Shown here piece by piece: positions 8,241 to 16,950 of a stretch of DNA of 64,000 bases. Made by a program: the position numbers and the translations under genes. This DNA comes from an uncultured Parabacteroides sp. Lineage in GTDB: Bacteria; Bacteroidota; Bacteroidia; Bacteroidales; Tannerellaceae. The stretch covers positions 1-64,000 of the forward strand of contig UQLN01000004.1 of the NCBI GenBank assembly GCA_900541965.1, in the 5' to 3' direction. Every line of letters starts with the position of its first letter. Position 1 is the first letter of the stretch. The notes under the pieces were generated by a model, which was not told the origin of the DNA, ran no database searches, and was given only the letters and a program-made list of their open reading frames with translations.

Positions 8241-8741
8241 ATGTTGTCAATTATAGATATAATAGAAGATACCACTGTGGATGGTCCGGGATTCCGGACT
8301 GCTATTTATGCCGCCGGTTGCCCGAATGCTTGTCCGGGATGCCACAATCCGGAGTCGTGGGATATAAAGAAAGGCCGCCATGTCTCGACCGAAGAAATAT
8401 TGGATAAAATATTGGCTGATGATTTTGCCAATGTGACTTTTAGTGGAGGCGATCCGATGTTTCAGCCCGAGGGATTTACGGAGCTGGCGCGTTGTATCAA
8501 AGAGAAAAGCAATAAGAATATCTGGTGTTATACCGGTTATACGTTCGAACATATTCTGAATAATCCCAAACAGGCGGAACTGCTTCGGTATGTGGATGTA
8601 TTGGTTGATGGAAAATTCAAGCAGGCACTTCGGGATGAAAGTCTGTTATTCCGTGGAAGCAGCAACCAGCGTTTAATCGATGTAAAGGCTTCTTTGAAGC
8701 AGCAGGAGGTGGTTTGTTTGGATTATAATCCGTATCCTTGA
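8241..8741 (+). CDS. nrdG: Anaerobic ribonucleotide reductase activating protein (radical SAM)
   Basis: A 166-residue radical SAM enzyme that generates the glycyl radical on NrdD. The [4Fe-4S] motif CPNACPGC (C-x3-C-x2-C) lies at about residues 27-34, preceded by the usual DGPGFRTAIYAAGC stretch, and TFSGGDPMFQP is the SAM-binding GGDP motif. I start at the ATG at 8241 because the family begins directly with a short strand before DGPG; an upstream in-frame ATG at 8196 would lie inside the repeat cluster. Partner gene nrdD is 266 nt upstream. Confidence 0.93.
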   Translation: MLSIIDIIEDTTVDGPGFRTAIYAAGCPNACPGCHNPESWDIKKGRHVSTEEILDKILADDFANVTFSGGDPMFQPEGFTELARCIKEKSNKNIWCYTGYTFEHILNNPKQAELLRYVDVLVDGKFKQALRDESLLFRGSSNQRLIDVKASLKQQEVVCLDYNPYP

Positions 8742-8766
8742 ACTTGGGCTGCTCTTAATTGTGTTT

Positions 8767-9516
8767 TCACTTTTTCAGTATTCTTTCCAGATAGGAAGTA
8801 TCCAATAAATTGACTGTTTCAAATTTCCCTTTATAGAATACGCCCCAGTTATTGAAAACACAGGGTAATTCCTTTGCTTTCTGCAACGTATCCACTTTTA
8901 TTAAGTCAACAGGAATTTTTTGTATGTCACAAAACTGTTTTATTATTTCTATCTTTTGGAGGATGTAGGGGCATTGCATATCATAATAAATGGCCAGTTC
9001 CTTGTTTTCTATACGTTGTTTTTTCGCATTTTCTGTGAACTTAGGTGTTGTGCCATCAAAGGATAGTGCCAGTAATTCGTACCCGTTATCAGTAGTATCT
9101 ACAACTTCAAAGCCGAATTTCATCGCAAAAGACTGGTCGGAAAGCCACGATTTTTGCTTTTTCGCACCAAGCATGCAAACGCCGGATTTGCCTTTCTTTT
9201 TAGCGTCGGACAAACAATACTCCATCAGTGATTTTCCATAACCTTTTCCTTTGTCAGTACCGTAAACCCATAAACAGTAGATGTAATAGTAGTTGTCGCC
9301 GGTTATAGGGACCCAAGCTGTTTCAAGAGGGGCATATTCAATAAAAACCGTAGCTTTTGCATTTAACTTTCTGAAGACATGACCTTTGTTTAATCGGTCG
9401 GAAAGCCATTGCTTTTTTGCCGATATGCCTTGATGAGGCTTTTTACTGCGGATAATGCAGCATAAATGCTCATCAGCAAGATTTTCTGTTGTCAGATTAA
9501 TAAAATCAGTTGTCAT
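8767..9516 (-). CDS. GNAT-family N-acetyltransferase with YoaP-like C-terminal domain
   Basis: A 249-residue protein with two parts. Residues about 1-150 form a GNAT fold; YGTDKGKGYGKSLMEYCLSDA is the acetyl-CoA pyrophosphate loop (Q/RxxGxG/A type, here KGKGYG). Residues about 165-249 resemble the YoaP-like domain, with YYDMQCPYI that looks like a thioredoxin-like CP site, and a C-terminal strand set. The substrate is unknown. It is convergent with nrdG, with only 25 nt between the stops, and ends its own transcription unit. Confidence 0.8.
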   Translation of the reverse strand: MTTDFINLTTENLADEHLCCIIRSKKPHQGISAKKQWLSDRLNKGHVFRKLNAKATVFIEYAPLETAWVPITGDNYYYIYCLWVYGTDKGKGYGKSLMEYCLSDAKKKGKSGVCMLGAKKQKSWLSDQSFAMKFGFEVVDTTDNGYELLALSFDGTTPKFTENAKKQRIENKELAIYYDMQCPYILQKIEIIKQFCDIQKIPVDLIKVDTLQKAKELPCVFNNWGVFYKGKFETVNLLDTSYLERILKK

Positions 9517-9661
9517 AAAGATGCAATATTACGAAATTCGGATGAAAACAAAAACTTTTTATCATGCTTTTGGTCTTGTCCTGTTTCCATTATCCGGAAT
9601 ATGATTTTTGTAATCTGAGCGCATTGTTTTCATGCCTTGCAATAATTTGGACTTTGCCGGC

Positions 9662-9692
9662 TTGCATGTTTGAAATATAACTTATATCTTTG
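9662..9692 (+). promoter_or_regulatory. Promoter of the 34-codon ORF
   Basis: TTG at 9662-9664, a 20-nt spacer and TATCTTTG at 9685-9692 form one of the best Bacteroidetes-type promoters in the window. It precedes a 34-codon ORF by 24 nt. The remainder of 9517-9661 shows nothing. Confidence 0.65.
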
Positions 9693-9716
9693 CCGAAATT
9701 TTGAAGATAAAGTTTC

Positions 9717-9821
9717 ATGTCGAAGAAAGTGTATAAGGATAATCCGCTGGTTATTTCCGGTTATATGTCGGACAATGAGGCTTATTTTTCTATTTTATGG
9801 GATAATAATTTCATTATATAA
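9717..9821 (+). CDS. 34-residue ORF with own promoter and terminator, upstream of carB
   Basis: An ATG at 9717 opens 34 codons ending in TAA at 9819-9821. It is preceded by a good promoter and a purine-rich stretch (GAAGATAAAG), and followed immediately by a strong stem-loop and T-run at 9823-9856. The peptide starts MSKKVYKDNPLVIS, is acidic in the middle and ends WDNNFII; it has no signal peptide or clear membrane segment. I do not recognise it. It may be a real small protein, a regulatory RNA that happens to contain an ORF, or a leader peptide for carB (start 105 nt downstream). Confidence 0.5.
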   Translation: MSKKVYKDNPLVISGYMSDNEAYFSILWDNNFII

Positions 9822-9822
9822 G

Positions 9823-9856
9823 ATGCGTTAGTTACTTTTACTAACGCATTTTTTTT
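9823..9856 (+). terminator. Intrinsic terminator or attenuator before carB
   Basis: ATGCGTTAG (9823-9831) pairs perfectly with CTAACGCAT (9841-9849) and is followed by a run of seven T. It ends the small transcript from 9692 and lies 70 nt before carB, so it could also act as an attenuator if transcription reads through to carB. Confidence 0.8.
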
Positions 9857-9926
9857 GTGTCCCGAAGTTTGAATAGGTCAAAAGAATCAACATTAATATA
9901 TAATATTTAAAAACAACCCATTTACT

Positions 9927-12900
9927 ATGTCGAAAAGTGGTATCAAAAAGGTGATTGTTCTGGGCTCGGGTGCCTTGAAAATCGGACAGGCAGGAGAGTT
10001 TGACTACTCCGGCTCGCAGGCATTAAAGGCGCTGAAAGAAGAAGGTATCAGTACTGTATTGCTAAATCCGAACATTGCAACTATTCAAACATCGGAAGGG
10101 GTGGCTGACAAGGTATATTTCCTGCCTATCACTCCCTATTTTGTTGAAGAAGTAATCAAAAAAGAACAACCGGACGGTATTTTGCTGGCTTTTGGCGGAC
10201 AGACTGCGTTGAACTGCGGAACGGAACTTTATACCAGCGGCACGCTTGCAAAATATGGTGTGAAGGTATTGGGAACTTCCGTAGAAGCAATCATGTATAC
10301 AGAAGACCGTGACCTGTTTGTAAAGAAACTTAACGAGATAGAAGTAAAAACTCCGGTTAGCCAGGCTTGCGAAAATCTGGAAGATGTAGTGAATGCTGCT
10401 TACCGTATCGGTTTCCCGGTAATGATCCGTTCTGCTTATGCATTGGGTGGTATGGGTAGCGGTATCTGTAAAGATGAAGCTGAACTGCGTACTTTGGCAG
10501 AAAGTGCATTTGCTTATTCTCCACAGGTATTGGTCGAAGAATCCCTGAAGGGTTGGAAAGAAATAGAATTTGAGGTAATCCGCGATAAGAACGATCATTG
10601 CTTCACCGTAGTAAGTATGGAAAATGTAGACCCGCTGGGCGTACATACCGGTGAAAGTATTGTTGTTGCTCCTACTTGTTCGTTGACAGACAAGGAACTG
10701 GACTTGCTGAAAGAACTTTCGACAAAGACAATCCGCCACTTAGGTATTGTTGGTGAATGTAATATCCAGTATGCTTTCAATTCCGATACATGCGATTATC
10801 GTGTGATTGAAGTGAATGCCCGTTTGAGCCGCTCTTCAGCATTGGCATCCAAAGCAAGCGGTTATCCTTTGGCTTTTGTTGCTGCTAAGCTGGCTTTAGG
10901 ATACAGCTTGGATGAAATTGGCGAGATGGGTACTGCAAACTCTGCTTACAAAGCACCGGAGGTAGATTATATAATCGCAAAGATTCCGCGTTGGGACTTG
11001 ACTAAATTCGTAGGTGTAAGCCGTCTGATCGGTTCCAGCATGAAGTCTGTGGGTGAAATTATGTCAATCGGTAAGAGCTTTGAAGAAATCATGCAGAAAG
11101 GTCTGCGTATGATCGGTCAGGGCATGCACGGTTTTGTAGGCAATAATGATGTGGAATTCGACAATCTGGACGATGCATTGGCTAATCCGACCGACCTCCG
11201 TATCTTTGCCGTAGCCCAGGCTTTGGAAAAAGGATATACCGTAGACCGTATCCACGAACTGTCTAAGATTACTCCGTGGTTCCTGGAAAAACTGAAAAAT
11301 ATTGTAGACTATACCAAAGTATTGTCTGCTTACCATACGATCGAAGATCTGCCGGAAGATGTATTGCGTGAAGCAAAACGTCTGGGATTCTCCGACTTCC
11401 AGATTGCACGTTACGTAGAACATTCGGACGGCAATATGGAGAAAGAAAATATCCGTGTACGCAACCTGCGTAAGAAAATGGGTATTGTTCCGAGCGTAAA
11501 ACGTATCAATACGGTTGCTTCCGAACACCCGGAACTGACAAACTACCTGTATATGACGTATGACGGCAGCCAGAATGATATCAACTACTACCCGAATGAT
11601 AAGAGTGTGGTAATTCTGGGTTCTGGTGCTTACCGTATCGGTTCTTCCGTAGAGTTCGACTGGTGTTCGGTAAATGCGGCACAAACTGCGCGTAAGCTGG
11701 GTTATAAATCAATTATGATTAACTATAATCCGGAAACCGTATCTACAGACTATGATATGTGCGACCGTCTGTATTTCGATGAACTTTCAATGGAACGTGT
11801 ACTGGATGTAATAGATTTGGAACTTCCGAAAGGTGTGATTGTATCTGTAGGTGGTCAGATTCCGAATAACCTGGCCATGAAACTTCATCGCCAGAATGTC
11901 CCCATTCTGGGTACTTCTCCGTTATCAATCGACCGTGCGGAAAACCGTCATAAATTCTCCGCTATGTTGGACTCTCTGGGTATCGACCAGCCATGTTGGG
12001 CAGAGTTGACCAGTATGGAAGAAATTGACGACTTTATTGAAAAAGTAGGTTTCCCGATTCTGATCCGTCCGTCATATGTACTTTCTGGTGCGGCAATGAA
12101 TGTTTGCCACAGTAAGGAACAAATGATTGAATTTCTGGATCTGGCAGCTAAGGTATCTAAAGAATATCCGGTTGTTGTATCCCAGTTCTTGCAGGGGGCA
12201 AAAGAAATCGAATTTGATGCGGTTGCCATGAATGGTGAAGTGGTTGAATATGCAATTTCCGAACATATAGAATTTGCGGGTGTTCACTCCGGTGATGCAA
12301 CATTGGTATTCCCGGCTCAGAAAATTTATTTTGAAACGGCGCGCCGTATCAAGAAGGTGAGCAAGATGATTGCAAAAGAATTGAATATCAGCGGTCCGTT
12401 CAATATCCAGTTCCTGGCAAAGAACAACGATGTGAAAGTTATCGAATGTAACCTGCGTGCATCACGTAGCTTCCCGTTTGTCTCTAAAGTATTGAAACGT
12501 AACTTTATCGAAACTGCAACCCGCATTATGCTGGATGCTCCGTATACGAAGCCGGACAAGAGCGCTTTCGATATCGATTGGATTGGCGTAAAAGCCTCTC
12601 AGTTCTCATTTGCCCGTTTGCATAAAGCTGACCCGGTATTAGGTGTGGATATGAGTTCTACCGGTGAAGTAGGTTGTATCGGTGATGATTTCGATGAAGC
12701 ATTGCTTTCAGCTATGATAGCTGTAGGAAATACAATTCCTAAAAAGAATGTGCTGGTTTCTTCAGGAGCTGCCAAAAGCAAAGCTGAACTGTTGGACCCT
12801 TGCCGCCAGCTTGCTAATAAGGGATATGTGATTTATGGTACTGCCGGTACTGCAAAATTCCTGAACGATAACGGTATCGATGCAATTGCCGTATGCTGGC

Positions 12901-13145
12901 CGGATGAACAAGGCGATTTGAATATTATGGATATGTTCAGCAAACATGTATTCGAATTGGTAGTGAACATACCGAAAGATCATAGCAAACGTGAGTTGAC
13001 GAACGGTTATAAAATCCGCCGTGCTGCAATCGACCATAATATTCCTCTGATTACGAACGCTCGTTTGGCAAGTGCATTCATCGATGCATTCTGTAATCTG
13101 AAGACTGAAGATATTCAGATTAAGAGCTGGCAGGAATACAAGTAA
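9927..13145 (+). CDS. carB: Carbamoyl-phosphate synthase large subunit
   Basis: A 1072-residue enzyme that makes carbamoyl phosphate from bicarbonate, ammonia (from the CarA glutaminase) and two ATP, feeding arginine and pyrimidine synthesis. Two homologous ATP-grasp halves are visible, with GSGALKIGQAGEFDYSGSQA near residue 12 and the matching GSGAYRIGSSVEFDWCSVNA near residue 563. The metal-binding motifs EVNARLSRSSALASKA and ECNLRASRSFPFVSKV sit in each half. A C-terminal MGS-like allosteric domain follows (about 940-1072). carA is not adjacent here, at least not within this window. Length is normal. A weak promoter may lie between the upstream terminator and the ATG. Confidence 0.96.
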   Translation: MSKSGIKKVIVLGSGALKIGQAGEFDYSGSQALKALKEEGISTVLLNPNIATIQTSEGVADKVYFLPITPYFVEEVIKKEQPDGILLAFGGQTALNCGTELYTSGTLAKYGVKVLGTSVEAIMYTEDRDLFVKKLNEIEVKTPVSQACENLEDVVNAAYRIGFPVMIRSAYALGGMGSGICKDEAELRTLAESAFAYSPQVLVEESLKGWKEIEFEVIRDKNDHCFTVVSMENVDPLGVHTGESIVVAPTCSLTDKELDLLKELSTKTIRHLGIVGECNIQYAFNSDTCDYRVIEVNARLSRSSALASKASGYPLAFVAAKLALGYSLDEIGEMGTANSAYKAPEVDYIIAKIPRWDLTKFVGVSRLIGSSMKSVGEIMSIGKSFEEIMQKGLRMIGQGMHGFVGNNDVEFDNLDDALANPTDLRIFAVAQALEKGYTVDRIHELSKITPWFLEKLKNIVDYTKVLSAYHTIEDLPEDVLREAKRLGFSDFQIARYVEHSDGNMEKENIRVRNLRKKMGIVPSVKRINTVASEHPELTNYLYMTYDGSQNDINYYPNDKSVVILGSGAYRIGSSVEFDWCSVNAAQTARKLGYKSIMINYNPETVSTDYDMCDRLYFDELSMERVLDVIDLELPKGVIVSVGGQIPNNLAMKLHRQNVPILGTSPLSIDRAENRHKFSAMLDSLGIDQPCWAELTSMEEIDDFIEKVGFPILIRPSYVLSGAAMNVCHSKEQMIEFLDLAAKVSKEYPVVVSQFLQGAKEIEFDAVAMNGEVVEYAISEHIEFAGVHSGDATLVFPAQKIYFETARRIKKVSKMIAKELNISGPFNIQFLAKNNDVKVIECNLRASRSFPFVSKVLKRNFIETATRIMLDAPYTKPDKSAFDIDWIGVKASQFSFARLHKADPVLGVDMSSTGEVGCIGDDFDEALLSAMIAVGNTIPKKNVLVSSGAAKSKAELLDPCRQLANKGYVIYGTAGTAKFLNDNGIDAIAVCWPDEQGDLNIMDMFSKHVFELVVNIPKDHSKRELTNGYKIRRAAIDHNIPLITNARLASAFIDAFCNLKTEDIQIKSWQEYK

Positions 13146-13182
13146 TAAAATATTTAATTATATTTGTATCCAACATATTGTT

Positions 13183-13210
13183 AAAGACAGGGCAGCAATG
13201 CCTTGTCTTT
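13183..13210 (+). terminator. Stem-loop after carB
   Basis: AAAGACAGGGCA (13183-13194) pairs with TGCCTTGTCTTT (13199-13210), with one G-U, around a GCAA tetraloop. The T-run is weak. It lies 37 nt after the carB stop and shows that an ATG at 13198 in its loop is unlikely to be the start of the next gene. Confidence 0.65.
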
Positions 13211-13233
13211 CTCATTTTCAATTCAAAAATACC

Positions 13234-15297
13234 ATGTGTAGACTACTGATCTTATTGTTATCCTTCCTGCTGGCAGTTCCTGTTGTCAGAGCGTCGGTAG
13301 TCCTTCCTTATGTATTTGTCAAAAATTATTCAGTAGGTGATTATAAGGCGGGTTGCCAGAACTGGGGCTTCTCGCTCACGCCGGAAGGTATTCTTTATGT
13401 AGCGAATAGTTCCGGATTGCTTGAGTTCAATGGGAATGCATGGAAACTCTACCAATTGCCCGGGCAACTTGAAGTGACTGGAGTGACTAATTACAATGAT
13501 ACGATTTATACACAGGGTGAAAATGCATTATATGGTTGGACATATGATAATAACGGAATGTTGCATCATCATGTGCTGGAAACAGTTCCTTCGGAAGTGA
13601 AGTTTGATGCACCTCCGGTCTCTATTCCTTTCAGTCTGCCGGAGGAAATAAGGAAGGCGGAACCAAGTGCCTTTGCGACAAACGGAACTCTGTATTTTAT
13701 CGGAACTTATAAGCAAGGATTGTTTATTACGGATAAAGAAGGACATATCCTTCATCATTTGTCTTTACAAAATCAATTGCAGGATAATATGGTCCGGTTT
13801 ATCAGCGTACAGGATGATAGCCAGATATGGGTGGCATTGGATAACGGACTGGCCCTGATAACGCTGGATCCTCCCATTGTTCTGTTGGAGAAACGCAGTA
13901 TTATCGGGAAACTGATAGATGGAGGAATACATGAAGGGATGTTATATCTGCAAACAGGCTTTGGCTATTTTAAACGTTCCCTTGTTGCGGAAGAACCGTT
14001 TGTTGCTGTCGCTGAGGGAGAAGCCAAACCGTTTTTAGTTTCGTATAAAAACCAGAAGAGATATACTGTCAACCAACTGGTCAAAGATACGGCATCGCTT
14101 GGCGCTTTCGTTTCTGCAAAACATATTTATCCGGCCGGAGATAGTTTGTATTGGTTGTCGGTGGATAATCAGGCTGCCTTGTTCCATATAAGTGGCGGAA
14201 CGGCTGTATTGAAATGCCGGCTGCTGTTTAATAACTATGATATGAATCTGGTTACTCGAGGTACGCGCATTATCCCTTTAAATGAAACCATGGTGTTGGC
14301 ATCTACCATGCAGGGGCCTTTACTGATAAATGTGCGTGATTTGATTGATGCAGGGCTTCCGGGTAAAACCTCTCTGCAAGTTTTTGAGTTGGAGTATATG
14401 GATGCGAAAGGTTGCTATAATTTGCCCCTCAACAATCAGAAGATAGAACTTCCATATGATTTTCAGGAGTTTACTGCTTATATAGGTACTACGATCTTTA
14501 CATCCAATCACCAGATTAGTTATAAGATAGAAGGCGTTTCTTCCGGCTGGTCTTCCTGGCAATCGGAAGGGAAAATATCATTCTTACAGTTGCCAGAAGG
14601 GCATTATGAATTAAAAGTTCGTAAATATGTGGTCAAAGGACCTTTTCCTGAACTATCCCTGTCAATAGATGTTCGTCCGCCCTGGTATAATACGGTTTGG
14701 GCATGGTTGGCGTATATTCTTGTTGTTTGGATTGTCGCGCAGGGTGTATTACGCTATAATCTTAAAAACTTACATAAGGAAGAGCAGGCAAAGATAGAAG
14801 CGGAACGCCAGGCTGAACAGCAACGCATGCAGGAAATGAAAAGCCAGATGTTGGAAGCGGAACTTCAGAATAAGAATAATGAGTTGACTTTGCAAACGAC
14901 CGCTTTGGTAAAGCGTAATCAGGCAATTCAATCTTTATTGGGAGAGTTGGATAAACAAAAAGAAGCATTGGGTGAACGGTATCCTAATAAACTTTACAAC
15001 CGGATGAAAGCTTTGTTGGAAAGTACGCGGGATGACCCGGCCGACTGGAAGTTGTTTGAAAGTTATTTCAATAGTGCCCACCAAAATTTTATGGACAGGT
15101 TGCGTCAGGAATATGCAGATATTACTACTGGCGACTTACGTATTTGCTGTCTGTTGCGTATGAATCTTTCTACAAAGGAAATAGCCTCATTGTTAAATGT
15201 TTCGGTTCGTGCTATAGAACTTCGCCGGTATCGCTTGCGTAAGCGTTTAGGCTTGGAAGGAGATACGAATCTTATTGATTTTCTGATGAATTTTTAA
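13234..15297 (+). CDS. Membrane-spanning transcription regulator (sensor propeller, Y_Y_Y domain, LuxR-type HTH)
   Basis: The protein of 687 residues starts at 13234, where MCRLLILLLSFLLAVPVVRA is a clean signal peptide; an upstream ATG at 13198 sits in the carB terminator. Periplasmic beta-propeller-like repeats fill about 25-420, followed by a Y_Y_Y-type domain (SYKIEGVSSGWSSWQ...), a membrane helix (about 495-515, VWAWLAYILVVWIVAQGVL), a long Glu/Gln-rich coiled coil, and a C-terminal helix-turn-helix (LSTKEIASLLNVSVRAIELRRYRLRKRL). There is no kinase or receiver, so this is a one-component trans-membrane regulator. Such proteins in Bacteroidetes sense periplasmic ligands; the target here is unknown. 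Confidence 0.82.
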   Translation: MCRLLILLLSFLLAVPVVRASVVLPYVFVKNYSVGDYKAGCQNWGFSLTPEGILYVANSSGLLEFNGNAWKLYQLPGQLEVTGVTNYNDTIYTQGENALYGWTYDNNGMLHHHVLETVPSEVKFDAPPVSIPFSLPEEIRKAEPSAFATNGTLYFIGTYKQGLFITDKEGHILHHLSLQNQLQDNMVRFISVQDDSQIWVALDNGLALITLDPPIVLLEKRSIIGKLIDGGIHEGMLYLQTGFGYFKRSLVAEEPFVAVAEGEAKPFLVSYKNQKRYTVNQLVKDTASLGAFVSAKHIYPAGDSLYWLSVDNQAALFHISGGTAVLKCRLLFNNYDMNLVTRGTRIIPLNETMVLASTMQGPLLINVRDLIDAGLPGKTSLQVFELEYMDAKGCYNLPLNNQKIELPYDFQEFTAYIGTTIFTSNHQISYKIEGVSSGWSSWQSEGKISFLQLPEGHYELKVRKYVVKGPFPELSLSIDVRPPWYNTVWAWLAYILVVWIVAQGVLRYNLKNLHKEEQAKIEAERQAEQQRMQEMKSQMLEAELQNKNNELTLQTTALVKRNQAIQSLLGELDKQKEALGERYPNKLYNRMKALLESTRDDPADWKLFESYFNSAHQNFMDRLRQEYADITTGDLRICCLLRMNLSTKEIASLLNVSVRAIELRRYRLRKRLGLEGDTNLIDFLMNF

Positions 15298-15395
15298 ATT
15301 TATTTTCTCAAAAATGATGTTTTTATAATCTATTGAAAAATAGGTGGTTAAATTGTTTTTTCTGATAAGTGAGAAAGGATTGTTGTATTCTTTAT

Positions 15396-15438
15396 TACTA
15401 CACAGATTACTTGCGCAAGTTGTGTAGTAGCCTTTTTT
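15396..15438 (+). terminator. Intrinsic terminator after the HTH regulator
   Basis: TACTACACA (15396-15404) pairs with TGTGTAGTA (15421-15429), enclosing the self-complementary ACTTGCGCAAGT, and is followed by six T (15433-15438). Confidence 0.8.
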
Positions 15439-15494
15439 ATAGAAAGTTTTTGTTATTCCGTTTTCTTTGTGGCACATAAATCTAATTTTCATAC

Positions 15495-16871
15495 ATGATG
15501 GAACACGAACTGGAAAATCAATTGAAGGCGTTAGAAAAGAAGGGTATCGACCGCCGGCATTTTTTTAAGATAATGGCAGCTGCAGGATTGTTGACTGCTG
15601 CAGGTACTCAGGAAGCTAAAGCTTTTTCAAGTAATGCAAAAGGGAAGATAGTCATTATAGGCGGGGGTGCTGCCGGTATCAGTATGGCTGCCCGTTTACA
15701 AAAATGGTTGAATGAACCCGATATTACATTAATTGATCCCAGTGACCGTCAGTTTTATCAACCGGGTTTTACCCTGATTGCCTCAGGAGTTTATGAACCA
15801 GGCGATGTATGGAAAAAACAAGAAGAATGTATGCCTGATGGTATTAAGTGGGTGAAAGACTCGGTTGCATCTGTTGACCCGGTCTGGAATCAGGTAACAA
15901 CAAATAATAACGGTAAGATAGCCTATGACTTTTTGGTTCTGACTCCGGGTATACAAATCAATTGGGAAAAAGTAGAAGGTATCACACATGATACGTTGGG
16001 TGAAGGAAATGCTCATTCTATTTATGACTTTGAAGGAGCGCAGAAAACTTGGAAAGCACTGCAGGAATTTTCGAAAACAGGTGGACGTGGCATTTACACG
16101 GATACATATACCAAGCACAAATGTGGTGGGGCTCCTAAAAAAATATGTTTGTTATCAGAGCATTATAACCGTAAACAGGGAACCCGGGATAAGGTGGAAC
16201 TGAATTATTATACAGCAGCAAAAGAATTGTATGATATACCATACTTCACTCCTCGTTTGCTGGAAATATATAAGGAACGAAATATACCTATTAATCTGAA
16301 TGTCCGGGTAAAAGGGGTGGATACTGCCGCTAAACAGGTTCATTTTGAGAAGATAGAAACGGTCGGTGACCAGAAGGTTTATACTCCGTTTGTGGAAGAT
16401 TACGATTTTCTGCATTTCACACCTCCGATGTCGGCTCCTGATTTTGTCCGTGAAGCCGGACTGGGATGGACGGAAGGCAAATTAGCAGCAGATGCCTGGG
16501 TAATGGTAGATAAAGAAACTTTGGTTCATCAGAAATATCCGAATATTGTGTCGTTGGGTGATGTGGCTGGCATACCGACCAGTAAAACTTCTGCGGCTAT
16601 CCGTAAGCAAGTGCCTATTGCAGCTAAAAACCTGATTTCACTCATGGAAGGCAAAGAACCTGCTGAAAAGTATGATGGTTATGCAGCTTGCCCGATAGTG
16701 ACGGATTATGGACATGTACTTTTGTGTGAGTTCAATTACAAAAAAGAACCGGAAAATACATTCCCATTCACAATGCTGGATACATCAAAAGAGCAGTGGG
16801 CTGCATGGATGTTGAAGGTTTATATGTTGAAACCGATGTATTTCTACGGTATGTTGAAAGGATTAGCTTAA
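15495..16871 (+). CDS. Sulfide:quinone-oxidoreductase-like FAD flavoprotein with Tat-type signal
   Basis: A 458-residue flavoprotein. The N-terminus has a twin-arginine signal (DRRHFFKIMAAAGLLTAAG), then a dinucleotide-binding fold KIVIIGGGAAGISMAARL near residue 52. The middle KCGGAPKKICLL contains Cys residues in the place of the redox Cys of SQR/flavocytochrome-c sulfide dehydrogenase enzymes, and VSLGDVAGIPTSKTSAAIRKQ is the second FAD motif. A further CPIVTDYGHVLLCEF is near the C-terminus. Family members oxidise sulfide or polysulfide and pass electrons to quinone or cytochrome. Export by Tat would place it at the periplasmic face. Sulfide as substrate is inferred from family only; the gene stands alone. 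Confidence 0.8.
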   Translation: MMEHELENQLKALEKKGIDRRHFFKIMAAAGLLTAAGTQEAKAFSSNAKGKIVIIGGGAAGISMAARLQKWLNEPDITLIDPSDRQFYQPGFTLIASGVYEPGDVWKKQEECMPDGIKWVKDSVASVDPVWNQVTTNNNGKIAYDFLVLTPGIQINWEKVEGITHDTLGEGNAHSIYDFEGAQKTWKALQEFSKTGGRGIYTDTYTKHKCGGAPKKICLLSEHYNRKQGTRDKVELNYYTAAKELYDIPYFTPRLLEIYKERNIPINLNVRVKGVDTAAKQVHFEKIETVGDQKVYTPFVEDYDFLHFTPPMSAPDFVREAGLGWTEGKLAADAWVMVDKETLVHQKYPNIVSLGDVAGIPTSKTSAAIRKQVPIAAKNLISLMEGKEPAEKYDGYAACPIVTDYGHVLLCEFNYKKEPENTFPFTMLDTSKEQWAAWMLKVYMLKPMYFYGMLKGLA

Positions 16872-16902
16872 TCATAACTCCCTATATTTAAAATGCCAAA
16901 CT

Positions 16903-16945
16903 AAAAACCCCTCCGGCTCATTCATTGAGCTTGGGGGGATTTTTG
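16903..16945. terminator. Bidirectional terminator between convergent genes
   Basis: AAAAACCCCTCCGGCTCA pairs imperfectly with TGAGCTTGGGGGGATTTTT around TTCAT. T-runs on both strands serve the flavoprotein gene (+) and the B12 uptake operon (-). Confidence 0.85.
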
Positions 16946-16950
16946 TATAT

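Noticed and set aside
13198..13233. Start of the HTH regulator at the ATG at 13198
   Set aside because: It lies in the carB stem-loop and puts 12 residues before the signal peptide.
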